A stretch of 64,000 nt of DNA from an uncultured Paludibacter sp. GTDB lineage: Bacteria; Bacteroidota; Bacteroidia; Bacteroidales; Paludibacteraceae. Below, one piece after another: positions 7,914-16,621 of this stretch (its first letter is position 1; each line of letters begins with the position of its first letter). A program made the position numbers and the translations under genes. Location: positions 1 through 64,000 of the forward strand of contig CALCBD010000048.1 of assembly GCA_937897985.1 (NCBI GenBank). Direction: 5' to 3'. The notes beneath the pieces are model-generated. The model made no database searches, was not told the DNA's origin, and was given only the letters and a program-made list of their open reading frames with translations.

Positions 7914-8104
7914 AAAACAGTACGTTGAATGATACGAATTCAGCTGATTGAAGCTGATTATAATCTGTTTAAAACAGATTTGATCCGGATTTAAATCCCG
8001 CCAAAGGGATAAGATTTTGTTACCATCCTGTAATCATACCGGTTTAGCGATAATGAAATCCGTTTTTAAATGGGCCTCATCAGTGTAAATCAGCGTTCTG
8101 TTTT
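7914..8104 (-). mobile_element. MITE-like 191-bp element, copy 1
   Basis: Aligns along its whole length with the reverse complement of 60455-60644 (190 bp), with most bases identical. Both copies end in inverted termini: here AAAACAGTACGTTGA at the left and TCAGCGTTCTGTTTT at the right. The element has no reading frame and contains an inner hairpin (ATCCCG...CGGGAT relic around AAATCCCGCCAAAGGGAT). It fills most of the gap between the nitrilase gene and the serine hydrolase. No obvious target duplication was seen. Confidence 0.75.
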
Positions 8105-8179
8105 CCTGAATATCATTTGTAGATGAATTTTTGTCAGGTACTAAAGTTTTTTGTTGCAAAAATTAATCAGTATTTTGTG

Positions 8180-8950
8180 TTAAAGAATTTCAAATTTATC
8201 AGCATCTTTCCAAAATGCTGATTTTTTCCTGAATTGAATCAAAGGTGCCATCTGCAAATCGTAAGTCTGAATGTAATTTACATCGTCAGGAAACGTAAGT
8301 AAAGCGGTGGCTTTGTAATCGAGCAAAGCCGAATGACCATTATAATGAATGCCGGCACCATCGGTTCCTGTACAATTTACACCACATACATAAGCCTGAT
8401 TTTCAATGGCCCGTGCCCGGAGCAGAATGTCCCAGTTTTTTATCCGGCTGGCCGGAAAATTAGCAACATAAATCAATATATCATACTGATTGTCGACATT
8501 TCGTGACCAGACCGGAAACCGGATATCGTAACATACCAATAGCCGAATATTAAATCCGCAATAACTGATAATTGGTTTATTTTCACCGGAGCTGAAGTAT
8601 TTGTCTTCACCACCGACCGAAAACAAATGACGTTTATCAGCAAATTGAATTCCTCCGTCGGGGAATGCAAAAAAACCGCGATTGTAGTAGTTGTTATTTT
8701 CAGTGGCTATGAAACTGCCTGTGATGGCAAAATTGAATTTTTGTGCCCAATCTTTTATTTTACACATTGTTTCACCTTCGTTTGTTTCGGCCAAATCTAA
8801 CTGGTCGGTGCAAAAGCCGGTAGTGAACATTTCGGGTAAAACCACCAGGTCTGTTGTACCACTCAGTTTCGCCAGCTGGTTTTCAGTTTTCGCCAGATTG
8901 GCAGTTTTGTCGGCCCAATGGATGATGTCCTGTACGGGTGTGATTCTCAT
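8180..8950 (-). CDS. Carbon-nitrogen hydrolase (omega-amidase / YafV-like nitrilase)
   Basis: A 256-residue nitrilase-superfamily amidase. The catalytic triad is visible: E40 in VVLPEMFTTGF, K106 in ADKRHLF, C140 in LLVCYDIRFP. The EMFTTGF and VCYDIRFPVW contexts match omega-amidases, which hydrolyse alpha-ketoglutaramate or alpha-ketosuccinamate and so repair or salvage transamination by-products in the cytoplasm. The start at 8950 was chosen because the family begins MxITxxQ and because a TATATTTG box lies inside the 13 extra codons of the longer frame. Separated by about 75 bases from serS downstream on the same strand direction. Confidence 0.88.
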   Translation of the reverse strand: MRITPVQDIIHWADKTANLAKTENQLAKLSGTTDLVVLPEMFTTGFCTDQLDLAETNEGETMCKIKDWAQKFNFAITGSFIATENNNYYNRGFFAFPDGGIQFADKRHLFSVGGEDKYFSSGENKPIISYCGFNIRLLVCYDIRFPVWSRNVDNQYDILIYVANFPASRIKNWDILLRARAIENQAYVCGVNCTGTDGAGIHYNGHSALLDYKATALLTFPDDVNYIQTYDLQMAPLIQFRKKSAFWKDADKFEIL

Positions 8951-8967
8951 AAATTTTTTAATTTTTG

Positions 8968-8975
8968 CAAATATA
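8968..8975 (-). promoter_or_regulatory. -7 promoter box of the nitrilase gene
   Basis: Minus strand TATATTTG matches TAnnTTTG, 17 bases from the ATG at 8950. It decides the shorter start over one at 8989. Confidence 0.45.
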
Positions 8976-9066
8976 ATTACAAAAAACAATCATCGGTCCG
9001 ATAACTCAACAAAAGTTGAATCCGAACCGATGATTTAATGTCGGAAGTATTAAAATGACGGGACAG

Positions 9067-10338
9067 TTAGTCGATAATCTCAAAGCCTGTATATGGAATC
9101 AGTGCTTTGGGAATAAGGATACCGTCGGGTGTCTGATTGTTTTCGAGTAATGCGGCTACGATACGCGGAAGCGCCATTGCACTTCCATTCAGGGTATGAC
9201 AAAGCTGTGTTTTTTTATCACTGCCCTTGAAGCGGCATTTTAATCTGTTGGCCTGATAGCTTTCGAAATTCGAGACTGAACTTACTTCGAGCCAGCGTTG
9301 CTGAGCTGCGGAAAATACTTCGAAGTCGAATGTAAGTGCCGAGGTGAAACTCATATCACCACCGCAGAGGCGAAGTATGCGCCATGGTAATTCTAATTTT
9401 TCGACTAAGGTCTGTACGTAACTGACCATTTCATTTAATGTGTCGTACGATTTTTCGGGATGCTGAATTTGTACGATTTCAACTTTATCGAATTGATGCA
9501 GGCGGTTCAGACCGCGCACATCCTTGCCGTACGAACCGGCTTCGCGACGAAAACATGCAGAATAAGCTGTGTTTTTTACAGGTAAATCCTTTTCATCCAG
9601 AATCACATCGCGGTAAATATTCGTTACAGGCACTTCGGCAGTAGGGATAAGGTATAAATCGTCGATGGTGCAGTGGTACATTTGACCTTCTTTGTCGGGT
9701 AACTGACCTGTTCCGTAACCCGATGCTGCATTGACAACATAGGGAGGCTGAATCTCCAGGTATCCGGCTTCGCGGGCGTTGTCGAGAAAAAAGTTGATCA
9801 GTGCACGTTGTAGCCGTGCACCTTTTCCTTTGTAAACCGGAAAGCCGGCGCCTGAAATTTTCACACCAAGTTCGAAGTCGATTAAATCGTATTTCTTTGC
9901 CAGATCCCAATGTGGAACAGCATTTTCAGGTAATTCAGGCATAACGCCTCCCGAGCGTTCAATCAGATTGTCTTCGGCATGTTTTCCCGGAGGTACACTT
10001 TCGTGAGGAAGGTTGGGAATCTGAACCAAAAGCAGGTTGAGCGATTGTTCGATTTCCGATAACCGATCGTCGAGCAGTTTAATTTCGTCTTTCAGCCGGG
10101 TCGTTTTTTCCTTTGCTTCGGCAGCTTCGGTTTGTTTTCCCTGTTTAAAAAGTAACCCGATTTCCTTTGATAAGTTATTCATTTCAGCCGATTGATTGTC
10201 TAGCTGCGTTTGAGTGATTTTGCGGTTCCGGTCAAGTTCGACCACCTGATTTATTATCTCCGTCCCATCGAAGTTTTTCTTGCCCAAACGGGCAATTACG
10301 TCGTCGGTATTTTCGGTAATATATTTGAGAGTCAACAT
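9067..10338 (-). CDS. serS: Seryl-tRNA synthetase
   Basis: A 423-residue class II aminoacyl-tRNA synthetase that charges tRNA-Ser (and tRNA-Sec where present) with serine. The N-terminal antiparallel coiled-coil arm (residues about 25-105, rich in Lys/Glu/Leu) binds the long variable arm of tRNA-Ser. The catalytic domain shows PTAEVPVTN, motif 2 in CFRREAGSYGKDVRG, and motif 3 near LNGSAMALPR with the final arginine. The length is normal. It lies downstream of rplU-rpmA on the same strand, an arrangement common in Bacteroidales, but a terminator-like hairpin separates them. Confidence 0.97.
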   Translation of the reverse strand: MLTLKYITENTDDVIARLGKKNFDGTEIINQVVELDRNRKITQTQLDNQSAEMNNLSKEIGLLFKQGKQTEAAEAKEKTTRLKDEIKLLDDRLSEIEQSLNLLLVQIPNLPHESVPPGKHAEDNLIERSGGVMPELPENAVPHWDLAKKYDLIDFELGVKISGAGFPVYKGKGARLQRALINFFLDNAREAGYLEIQPPYVVNAASGYGTGQLPDKEGQMYHCTIDDLYLIPTAEVPVTNIYRDVILDEKDLPVKNTAYSACFRREAGSYGKDVRGLNRLHQFDKVEIVQIQHPEKSYDTLNEMVSYVQTLVEKLELPWRILRLCGGDMSFTSALTFDFEVFSAAQQRWLEVSSVSNFESYQANRLKCRFKGSDKKTQLCHTLNGSAMALPRIVAALLENNQTPDGILIPKALIPYTGFEIID

Positions 10339-10420
10339 AATATCAATTTACAATTTTAATATTTACAATTTACAATCTGACAATTCGCTTTCAATTGTAT
10401 CTTTATCCTTCATTTTACAA

Positions 10421-10470
10421 AAGAAAAAATCTCCCGCAATTTTACACTACGGTAAAACTAACAGGAGATT
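10421..10470 (-). terminator. Terminator of the rplU-rpmA transcript
   Basis: Read on the minus strand, outer arms AATCTCC and GGGAGATT enclose inner arms TTTTAC/GTAAAA, and the structure is followed by TTTTTTCTTTT. It sits between rpmA and serS and should end or attenuate the ribosomal-protein transcript before serS. Confidence 0.65.
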
Positions 10471-10528
10471 ATATCTACGAGCTAATAAAAAACCACTTTA
10501 GTACATCAGTGTGTACTCAGAGGCCTGA

Positions 10529-10792
10529 TTAATTTGCTTCGATCGGTTTGATAGAAACGTAAGATTTATTATCTCTTTTCTTTCTGAATTCTACAGTTCC
10601 GTCAATTAATGCAAACAAAGTATGGTCTTTACCAATACCAATGTTTTCACCTACATGGTGTACAGTTCCGCGCTGGCGAACGATAATATTACCGGCTTTA
10701 GCAAACTGACCACCAAATATTTTCACACCAAGTCGCTTACTTTCCGATTCACGACCGTTTTTTGAGCTACCAACTCCTTTCTTATGTGCCAT
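10529..10792 (-). CDS. rpmA: 50S ribosomal protein L27
   Basis: An 87-residue ribosomal protein of the large subunit whose N-terminus reaches the peptidyl-transferase centre. The N-terminus MAHKKGVGSSKNGRESESKR is the standard L27 start with no cleavable extension like the one in Firmicutes. The body contains GNIIVRQRGTVHHVG and GKDHTLFALIDG. Located 25 bases after rplU in one operon. Confidence 0.98.
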   Translation of the reverse strand: MAHKKGVGSSKNGRESESKRLGVKIFGGQFAKAGNIIVRQRGTVHHVGENIGIGKDHTLFALIDGTVEFRKKRDNKSYVSIKPIEAN

Positions 10793-10817
10793 TTTCTTCT
10801 GATTTTATCGGTTTAAA

Positions 10818-11132
10818 TTAAGCTACTATTTCTTTGATTGTCAATTCTGTAAAGTCCTGACGGTGACCGTTGCGTTTACGATATCCTTTGCGGCGTTTTT
10901 TGTGAAAAACAATCACTTTTTCGCCACGAACATGCGATACCACTTCACAAACAACTTTAGCGCCTTCCACAACAGGAGCACCTACGGTAACAACTCCATC
11001 ATTGTCGATCAGCAACACTTTGTCAAATTCAACCTGAGAGCCTCTTTCAGCCTCATTCATGCGGTGAACATACAGTTTTTTACCGGCTTCCACCTTGAAC
11101 TGTTGTCCCAAAATTTCTACAATTGCGTACAT
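10818..11132 (-). CDS. rplU: 50S ribosomal protein L21
   Basis: A 104-residue large-subunit protein that binds 23S rRNA next to L20. It shows the family start MYAIVEILGQQFKVE and the basic C-terminal part with HKKRRKGYRKRNGHRQ. It is the first gene of rplU-rpmA, preceded by a roughly 85-base leader and a -7 box, as expected for a strongly expressed ribosomal operon. Confidence 0.98.
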   Translation of the reverse strand: MYAIVEILGQQFKVEAGKKLYVHRMNEAERGSQVEFDKVLLIDNDGVVTVGAPVVEGAKVVCEVVSHVRGEKVIVFHKKRRKGYRKRNGHRQDFTELTIKEIVA

Positions 11133-11247
11133 TTATTTAAACAATTATTATTACATCGGGTAGGTGAGATGCCTCACGGCAGCGCTTCTTGTTTACCTTG
11201 TCCGAAAAGAGGGTGCAAATTTACGGTTTTTATTTTTATTATGCAAT
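11133..11247 (-). promoter_or_regulatory. rplU promoter and structured leader
   Basis: On the minus strand a TTG (near 11245) lies 20 bases before TAAATTTG (11223-11216), matching the -33/-7 promoter of Bacteroidota. The leader that follows contains a short hairpin GTGAG-4-CTCAC (about 11164-11177) and the start codon follows an A/T-rich tract. The hairpin might be a binding site for autoregulation by L21, but that is a guess. Confidence 0.6.
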
Positions 11248-11429
11248 ATGTTTTTCAAAAAAATACAGGTTGGTTAGATTAGTTTTAATGCCATAAGTTT
11301 TCACGGATTTTTTGCTGTTCATGTTTTTGCTTTGAATTAAAACTTCTGATTTTCACTAAAATGGATGAAAATAACACAATTTTTCAGTTTTTTCAATTCC
11401 ATTGATTCAAATATTCGTCATTAAACCCT

Positions 11430-11437
11430 TAACTTTG
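11430..11437 (+). promoter_or_regulatory. -7 promoter box of the inositol-phosphatase gene
   Basis: TAACTTTG is an exact TAnnTTTG match, 25 bases before the ATG at 11463. The remaining gap back to rplU (about 180 bases) shows no other feature. Confidence 0.45.
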
Positions 11438-11462
11438 CAATTCAATAAAAAACCGGTAAAAA

Positions 11463-12251
11463 ATGAAACAATCGTACAGGGAACTTTGTGAAGCTGTTGT
11501 TGAAATTGCAATTTCGGCAGGGAAGTTCATGGCAGAAGAACGTAAACATTTCGATGATAAAAAGGTTGAAAACAAAGGCTTACATGATTTGGTAAGTTAT
11601 GTGGATAAAGCGTCGGAAGAAAGAATCATTGAAGGTCTGAAAATTATTTTGCCCGAATCAGGTTTTATTGCTGAGGAAGGTACAAGTTCCTTCAAAGCTG
11701 AACGATTTAACTGGGTGATCGATCCGCTCGATGGTACCACCAATTTTATCCAGGGAGTACCGCTTTACGCCGTCAGCATCGGTTTGCTGGATGGCGATGA
11801 TTTAGTGGTCGGAGTGGTTTATGAAGTTGGTCGCGATGAGTGTTTCTATGCTTATGAAAATGGTGGAGCTTATCTCAACGGTGAACCGATTCATGTTTCG
11901 GATCGTTCCAATATTCACGATGCTTTGCTGGCGACAGGCTTTCCGTACAACGATTTCAGTAAAATGAACGATTACATGCAATTTCTGGAATGGACAATGA
12001 AAAATGCAAGGGGAGTTCGACGTCTTGGCTCTGCTGCAACCGATTTGGTTTATGTGGCATGCGGACGTTTTGATGCTTTCTGGGAATATGATCTGAAACC
12101 CTGGGATGTGGCTGCCGGTGCATTGATAGTGAAAGAAGCCGGTGGCACGGTAAGCGATTATAAAGGTGGCGCTGATTATTTATACGGTCGGGAAATTGTA
12201 GCTACCAACGGATTCCTGAAAGATTTAATATTGAATAAAATGAATAGTTAA
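11463..12251 (+). CDS. Inositol monophosphatase family phosphatase
   Basis: A 262-residue Mg-dependent, Li-sensitive type phosphatase. Metal ligands are visible: E71/E72 in IAEEGTSS, D87 and D90 in the WVIDPLDGTTNF signature, and a late WDVAAGALIVKEAGG (about residues 214-228) with the last Asp ligand. Members cleave inositol phosphates, related sugar phosphates, or the nucleotide PAP (CysQ). The sequence looks closer to SuhB than to CysQ, but the substrate cannot be fixed by reading. It begins behind its own -7 box and ends 10 bases before the next gene, so they may share a transcript. Confidence 0.93.
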   Translation: MKQSYRELCEAVVEIAISAGKFMAEERKHFDDKKVENKGLHDLVSYVDKASEERIIEGLKIILPESGFIAEEGTSSFKAERFNWVIDPLDGTTNFIQGVPLYAVSIGLLDGDDLVVGVVYEVGRDECFYAYENGGAYLNGEPIHVSDRSNIHDALLATGFPYNDFSKMNDYMQFLEWTMKNARGVRRLGSAATDLVYVACGRFDAFWEYDLKPWDVAAGALIVKEAGGTVSDYKGGADYLYGREIVATNGFLKDLILNKMNS

Positions 12252-12261
12252 AATTAATTTT

Positions 12262-13389
12262 ATGAAAAATTCCATGTTGTTTATTCTCAATCTTATGTCT
12301 GTTATTGTTTTGTCACAAAATAATGTTGGTTATTTCAGACGTTTTTATATTGATGATCGACAGTACCAGTTAAGGACTTTAGATAAGGTTGATCAGTCAA
12401 TAGTTGCTAAAACATATTGTTATAAAGTAAGTTATGATGATTCGATGCGCATTGCTGAAGTCGAATATCTCAGACTTAATAAACCGGAAATTGACCAAAA
12501 CGGATTTGCAGCGATGAAGGTTTATTATTCAAAGAGTTTTGAAAAAAGAGAATTTCTTAATCCTGCAAAAAGACCTATGAAAAACAGAAAGGGAGTATAT
12601 TCAATTATATTAAGCTTAAATGACAATAAAGTACCGATTTCGTTGACCAATTATGACAATAACGGAGTGATAACCAAAGATAAAAACGGTGTTGCAGAAT
12701 ATGAATGGAAATTAGATGATAAAAACTGGAAAATTGAAAGTATTTACAAAGATGTAGCCGGCAACAGAATTTCAGATAATGATAGTTGTTGGTTTGAAAT
12801 ATATAGATGGAATGAAGATAAAGATGGATTTTTACCTGAAATTTCATATTACGGCAAAGATGGAAAATTGAATGATGGTAAAAGAAACTATTCAACGATT
12901 AAAATGAGATTCGACAAAATCAGTGAAAATTTATTAGAAATCAGATATTTAAACTCAAAATCCTGTTTAACTTTAAATTCAGATAGTTTTGCAATTGCCC
13001 GGTTGGAATACAACAAAAAGGGTAACCTGAAGATGAGATACTTTTTTGATCAGAATGAACAACCAACAAATTCATTTAATGGTTTTTGCAGGATTAAGTA
13101 TAGTTTCAACAGGTATGGAAATGTTACAATAACTCAGGGTTTCGCAAAAAACAGCGGAAATAATTTTATTGAACAAAGGTTTTTATATGATGATTTAGAA
13201 CGAATTATTGAAAAATCTACGTGGATGAACGGAAAAAAATTAATTGCGAATCAAAGTGGATTTGCAATAATTAAATTTAAATATGATACAAAAAATGAAC
13301 CTGACGAAATTTGGTTTTATAATGTTGCAAACAAATTAATTGATTATAAAAAAGTGAACAGAAATGACAATATGAAAAAGTTGGATTGA
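12262..13389 (+). CDS. Secreted repeat protein, hypothetical
   Basis: A 375-residue exported protein: MKNSMLFILNLMSVIVLSQ is a signal peptide. The mature part is made of about five or six loose repeats of 45-60 residues, each with a pattern like NGxAxxKxxY...E..Y..G, for example around QNGFAAMKVYY, KNGVAEYEW, SFAIARLEYN, FNGFCRIKYSF and QSGFAIIKFKY. This is a beta-rich layout similar to YD or WG-type repeats, but no named family was recognised. It is clearly more AT-rich than the neighbours, which suggests separate origin. It is only 10 bases after the phosphatase stop and 24 bases before the DUF2148 gene. Confidence 0.75.
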   Translation: MKNSMLFILNLMSVIVLSQNNVGYFRRFYIDDRQYQLRTLDKVDQSIVAKTYCYKVSYDDSMRIAEVEYLRLNKPEIDQNGFAAMKVYYSKSFEKREFLNPAKRPMKNRKGVYSIILSLNDNKVPISLTNYDNNGVITKDKNGVAEYEWKLDDKNWKIESIYKDVAGNRISDNDSCWFEIYRWNEDKDGFLPEISYYGKDGKLNDGKRNYSTIKMRFDKISENLLEIRYLNSKSCLTLNSDSFAIARLEYNKKGNLKMRYFFDQNEQPTNSFNGFCRIKYSFNRYGNVTITQGFAKNSGNNFIEQRFLYDDLERIIEKSTWMNGKKLIANQSGFAIIKFKYDTKNEPDEIWFYNVANKLIDYKKVNRNDNMKKLD

Positions 13390-13413
13390 TTTTAAAATTT
13401 AACTGTATTAAAT

Positions 13414-13962
13414 ATGATAATAAACGAAAGAGATACACGCCGCGAAAGATTACTGAAAGTGGCTGACGAAATGATGACTGCTGCCCGCACAGCTCCCAAG
13501 GGTAAAGGTTTTGATATCATCGAGGTGGCAATGCTGACCGACGAAAATATTAATCAATTGTCGGAGGCGATGCTGGCGTACAGTGAAAAAACAGGGTTGA
13601 AATTTGTAAGTCGGGATGCTGAAAATATTCTTCATGCCGAAGCAATTGTTTTGATTGGTACCAAACAGCAGGTACACAGTCTGAATTGCGGTTATTGTGG
13701 GTTCGATACCTGTGCTGCCAAAAATGAATTTCCGGAAGTGCCATGTGCCATTAATACTGTGGATGTCGGGATTGCAATCGGGTCAGCATGTGCTGTTGCC
13801 GCCGATCACAGGGTCGACAGCAGGGTTATGTTTTCGGTTGGGCGTGTAGCTCAGGAAACAGGATTATTGCCAGGTTGCAGTAGTATTTATGGAATACCTG
13901 TAAGTTGCTCCTCGAAAAATCCGTTCTTCGACAGAATATCGAAAACTCCGGTTAACAAATAA
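13414..13962 (+). CDS. DUF2148 ferredoxin-like domain protein
   Basis: A 182-residue cytoplasmic protein. It contains a Cys-rich segment NCGYCGFDTCAAKNEFPEVPC (counted from about residue 91), which provides four or more Cys in the spacing of an iron-sulfur cluster, and a later GCSSIYGIPVSCSSKNPFFDR. This matches the DUF2148 family (COG4739), annotated as containing a ferredoxin-like domain and found in anaerobes. The role is unknown. It lies between the secreted repeat protein and the MFS carrier on the same strand. Confidence 0.85.
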   Translation: MIINERDTRRERLLKVADEMMTAARTAPKGKGFDIIEVAMLTDENINQLSEAMLAYSEKTGLKFVSRDAENILHAEAIVLIGTKQQVHSLNCGYCGFDTCAAKNEFPEVPCAINTVDVGIAIGSACAVAADHRVDSRVMFSVGRVAQETGLLPGCSSIYGIPVSCSSKNPFFDRISKTPVNK

Positions 13963-14000
13963 AGTTTAACATATCATTTCCCTGAATAAAGTCATACAAA

Positions 14001-15209
14001 TTGAAGACAAATAAAGAAAAACTCTGGACTTCAGGTTTTATAAGTGCCTGTATTGGTAATTTTTTGTTGTTTTTTGCATTTTATCTTTTATTACCTGTAT
14101 TGCCCATGTACCTGATCGAAGAATTTCATACTTCGAAATCAATGGTCGGGGTGGTTTTGTCGTCCTATACCGTTGCAGCTTTACTTATACGACCATTCGC
14201 AGGTTTTATTCTCGATCTTTTCAACCGCCGACCGCTCTATATTCTGGCTTATTTTTTATTTATACTTACCTTCATTGGTTATCCGCTGGTCAGTTTCATC
14301 AATATTTTTTTATTGTTACGTATATTTCACGGAATTACCTTCGGGATGGTAACTACAGCCGGAAACAGCCTGATTGTGGACATAATGCCTGCCTCACGAC
14401 GTGGCGAGGGGCTCGGGTATTTTGGGGTTGCCAATAATCTGGCAATGGCTATCGGGCCAATGATCAGTTTGTTTTTACATGATTATTACAAGTTTGATAT
14501 AATTTTTTATACAGCAATTTTGAGTGGCTTTGTAGGCTTCTTATTTGCACTGAATATTAAAACGAAAAAAAGTAATACAGGGCAAACTACCAGACAACCC
14601 ATTGCTTTTGACAGATTTTTTCTGTTTAAGGGTTTTAAATCAGGATTTTGTCTGCTGTTATTAGGAATTCCATACGGAATGCTTACTACTTATGTGGCGA
14701 TTTATGGTACTGAACTGGGAATTAAAAGCGGAATGGGACTTTTTTTCACAATCATGGCAATCGGACTGATCAGTTCACGGTTATTTGCAGGAAAAATGGT
14801 CGACAACGGAAAATTAACGAAGGTGATCAGCGTTGGCACTTTTGTCAGTATTCTTGGTTTTGCAGTGTTGTCGTTGTTGAAATATATTGAATATAACAAT
14901 GTGTTAATGACCGGTTTGTTTTATCTTGTTGCGGTTGTTTTAGGTGTTGGGTATGGTATGGTGTTTCCGGCTTACAATACTCTTTTTGTGGATCTGGCTC
15001 CCAACAACAGACGTGCCACAGCAAGCTCAACTTATATGACAAGCTGGGATTTGGGGATTGGTACAGGTCTGGTTTTGGGTGGAAGTATTGCCGATGGCAC
15101 AGGCGGACTTCAATCAGCATACATAGCCGGTACGCTGATTGTAGCTTTATCACTTCTGTTTTTTGAACGGGTAGCTGCACCTCATTTCAAACACAATAAA
15201 TTACGCTGA
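14001..15209 (+). CDS. MFS transporter
   Basis: A 402-residue major facilitator carrier with 12 predicted membrane segments; the first lies at residues about 11-36 and the loop 2-3 segment is AGFILDLFNRRPLYI, the DxxxRR-type MFS signature. The central loop (around KTKKSNTGQ) splits two six-helix halves. Substrate unknown; the sequence resembles the drug/arabinose efflux type. No ATG fits before the first helix, so translation probably starts at the TTG at 14001 (an in-frame stop is 16 bases upstream). It converges on the GGGP synthase gene with a single base between the stops. Confidence 0.88.
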   Translation: MKTNKEKLWTSGFISACIGNFLLFFAFYLLLPVLPMYLIEEFHTSKSMVGVVLSSYTVAALLIRPFAGFILDLFNRRPLYILAYFLFILTFIGYPLVSFINIFLLLRIFHGITFGMVTTAGNSLIVDIMPASRRGEGLGYFGVANNLAMAIGPMISLFLHDYYKFDIIFYTAILSGFVGFLFALNIKTKKSNTGQTTRQPIAFDRFFLFKGFKSGFCLLLLGIPYGMLTTYVAIYGTELGIKSGMGLFFTIMAIGLISSRLFAGKMVDNGKLTKVISVGTFVSILGFAVLSLLKYIEYNNVLMTGLFYLVAVVLGVGYGMVFPAYNTLFVDLAPNNRRATASSTYMTSWDLGIGTGLVLGGSIADGTGGLQSAYIAGTLIVALSLLFFERVAAPHFKHNKLR

Positions 15210-15210
15210 A

Positions 15211-15969
15211 TCAGATCTGGTGCATCGCATTATATCTTTTAGTAAATTCTATTAAAGTTTCAATTTTTTCCGGATTGGTTTCGAAGATATTGCCAATCAC
15301 CACCAGATCGGCACCTGCATCAAATGCTGTTTTCAGCTGTTCTTCGGTTTTTATACCACCTCCTACTATTAACGGAACAGAAATTTCTTCGGATACATGT
15401 TGAATCATTTCGGCCGGAACAGGCAATTCGGCTCCGCTGCCTGCTTCGAGATAAGCCATGTGCATACCGAGTAATTCACCGGCAATAGCGGTTGATGATG
15501 CAATTTCGTTTTTGTCCCGGGGAATAGGCATTGTATTACTCATGTACATCACCGAACTTGTTTTACCACCCTCGATCAGCAAATAGGCTGTCGGAATCAC
15601 TTCGAGCCCCGAATCCCTGATTAACTTCGCCGACTGAACATGCTGGCCGATTAAATATTCCGGATTCCGACCCGATATTAGCGATAAATACAGCATTGCA
15701 TCTGCATTTTTTGTAAATTGTGAAGCATTTCCCGGAAAAAGGATAATGTCCGAAGTAAGTTCTTCTTTTAATAAATCGATTAAATGTTCGATGGATGCAT
15801 GAATATGACTTCCACCAACGAACACAAAATCAGGGGTATAGGTTTTCATTTGGGCAACTATTTTCACTAAATGACGACCCATACAACAACCCGGATCGAG
15901 CAATACGGCTATCATTTTATGCTTCTGTTCGCGTCTCAAAAGAATTTTTCGATATATACCTGATTTCAT
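15211..15969 (-). CDS. pcrB: Geranylgeranylglyceryl / heptaprenylglyceryl phosphate synthase family
   Basis: A 252-residue TIM-barrel prenyltransferase. The family joins a polyprenyl diphosphate to glycerol 1-phosphate, giving the first ether bond of archaeal-type lipids; bacterial homologues exist in Bacillus (PcrB) and many Bacteroidota. Visible motifs: GGSHIHASIEH near residue 52, the YLEAGSGAELPVP phosphate-binding loop, and VGGGIKTEEQ plus GADLVVIGN at the C-terminal end. Prenyl length cannot be read from the sequence. It is the last gene of the gldE-gldD-transferase run, so it may be co-transcribed with envelope genes. Confidence 0.88.
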   Translation of the reverse strand: MKSGIYRKILLRREQKHKMIAVLLDPGCCMGRHLVKIVAQMKTYTPDFVFVGGSHIHASIEHLIDLLKEELTSDIILFPGNASQFTKNADAMLYLSLISGRNPEYLIGQHVQSAKLIRDSGLEVIPTAYLLIEGGKTSSVMYMSNTMPIPRDKNEIASSTAIAGELLGMHMAYLEAGSGAELPVPAEMIQHVSEEISVPLIVGGGIKTEEQLKTAFDAGADLVVIGNIFETNPEKIETLIEFTKRYNAMHQI

Positions 15970-15988
15970 TATGTATTAGTTTTATATG

Positions 15989-16621
15989 TTATTCGTTGCA
16001 ATATGCCAGATTGTACTGTTGAGTGACTTTATAACTTAATTCAAAAACGTTATTCGTTGGTAAATGTTCAACAAGCAGAGTTCCTTCACTTTTACTTTCA
16101 AAGGGCAGGATCCTGAGTTGATTTTTAAAATCGACAGCTTCCGGCCCGATTATTTTGTAAATTGCTTCCTTTGCCGACCATGCAATTTGCATTTTTTGTG
16201 TGTCTGCATTTTCGGAGTACAGGTGTTTTTGTTCTTCTTCACTCAGGTATTTATTTCGTACCTTCATTACCCGGTCCGATACCGCTTCAATATCTATCCC
16301 TGCTTTTCTTGTCGGGTGAACCATTACAGCTACCAGATTTTTGGTATGTGAGATGCTTATGTTGAACGATTTATCTTTTAAGTATGGTTTTCCGCAATTG
16401 TCGTAAACTACAATTAGCTCACGTTCGGCTAAGCTATTGAGAGCGACCCTTGCAGCCAGAAATTCAAGCCGTCGTTTAGCTGTTCCCATCTTTTCAAAAT
16501 CAATCAGATAAGCATCAAAATTTGATAAAGATGTAATCAGTTCTTCCTCCGTTTCTGAAATTTCCCAAATCAGGATACGGGCATCTCCGGCATTGAATCG
16601 TTCGTAAATCATTTTTTCCAC
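15989..16621 (-). CDS. 4'-phosphopantetheinyl transferase superfamily protein
   Basis: A 210-residue Sfp/AcpT-like enzyme that moves phosphopantetheine from CoA to a carrier-protein serine. The Mg-binding motif GIDIEAV (about residue 112) and the second motif WSAKEAIYKIIG (about residue 157) are both intact. The length of about 210 residues fits a Sfp-like single-chain type rather than the 120-residue AcpS. The start overlaps the end of gldD by 13 bases, suggesting coupled translation. Its target is probably an acyl or peptidyl carrier protein elsewhere in the genome. Confidence 0.9.
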   Translation of the reverse strand: MEKMIYERFNAGDARILIWEISETEEELITSLSNFDAYLIDFEKMGTAKRRLEFLAARVALNSLAERELIVVYDNCGKPYLKDKSFNISISHTKNLVAVMVHPTRKAGIDIEAVSDRVMKVRNKYLSEEEQKHLYSENADTQKMQIAWSAKEAIYKIIGPEAVDFKNQLRILPFESKSEGTLLVEHLPTNNVFELSYKVTQQYNLAYCNE

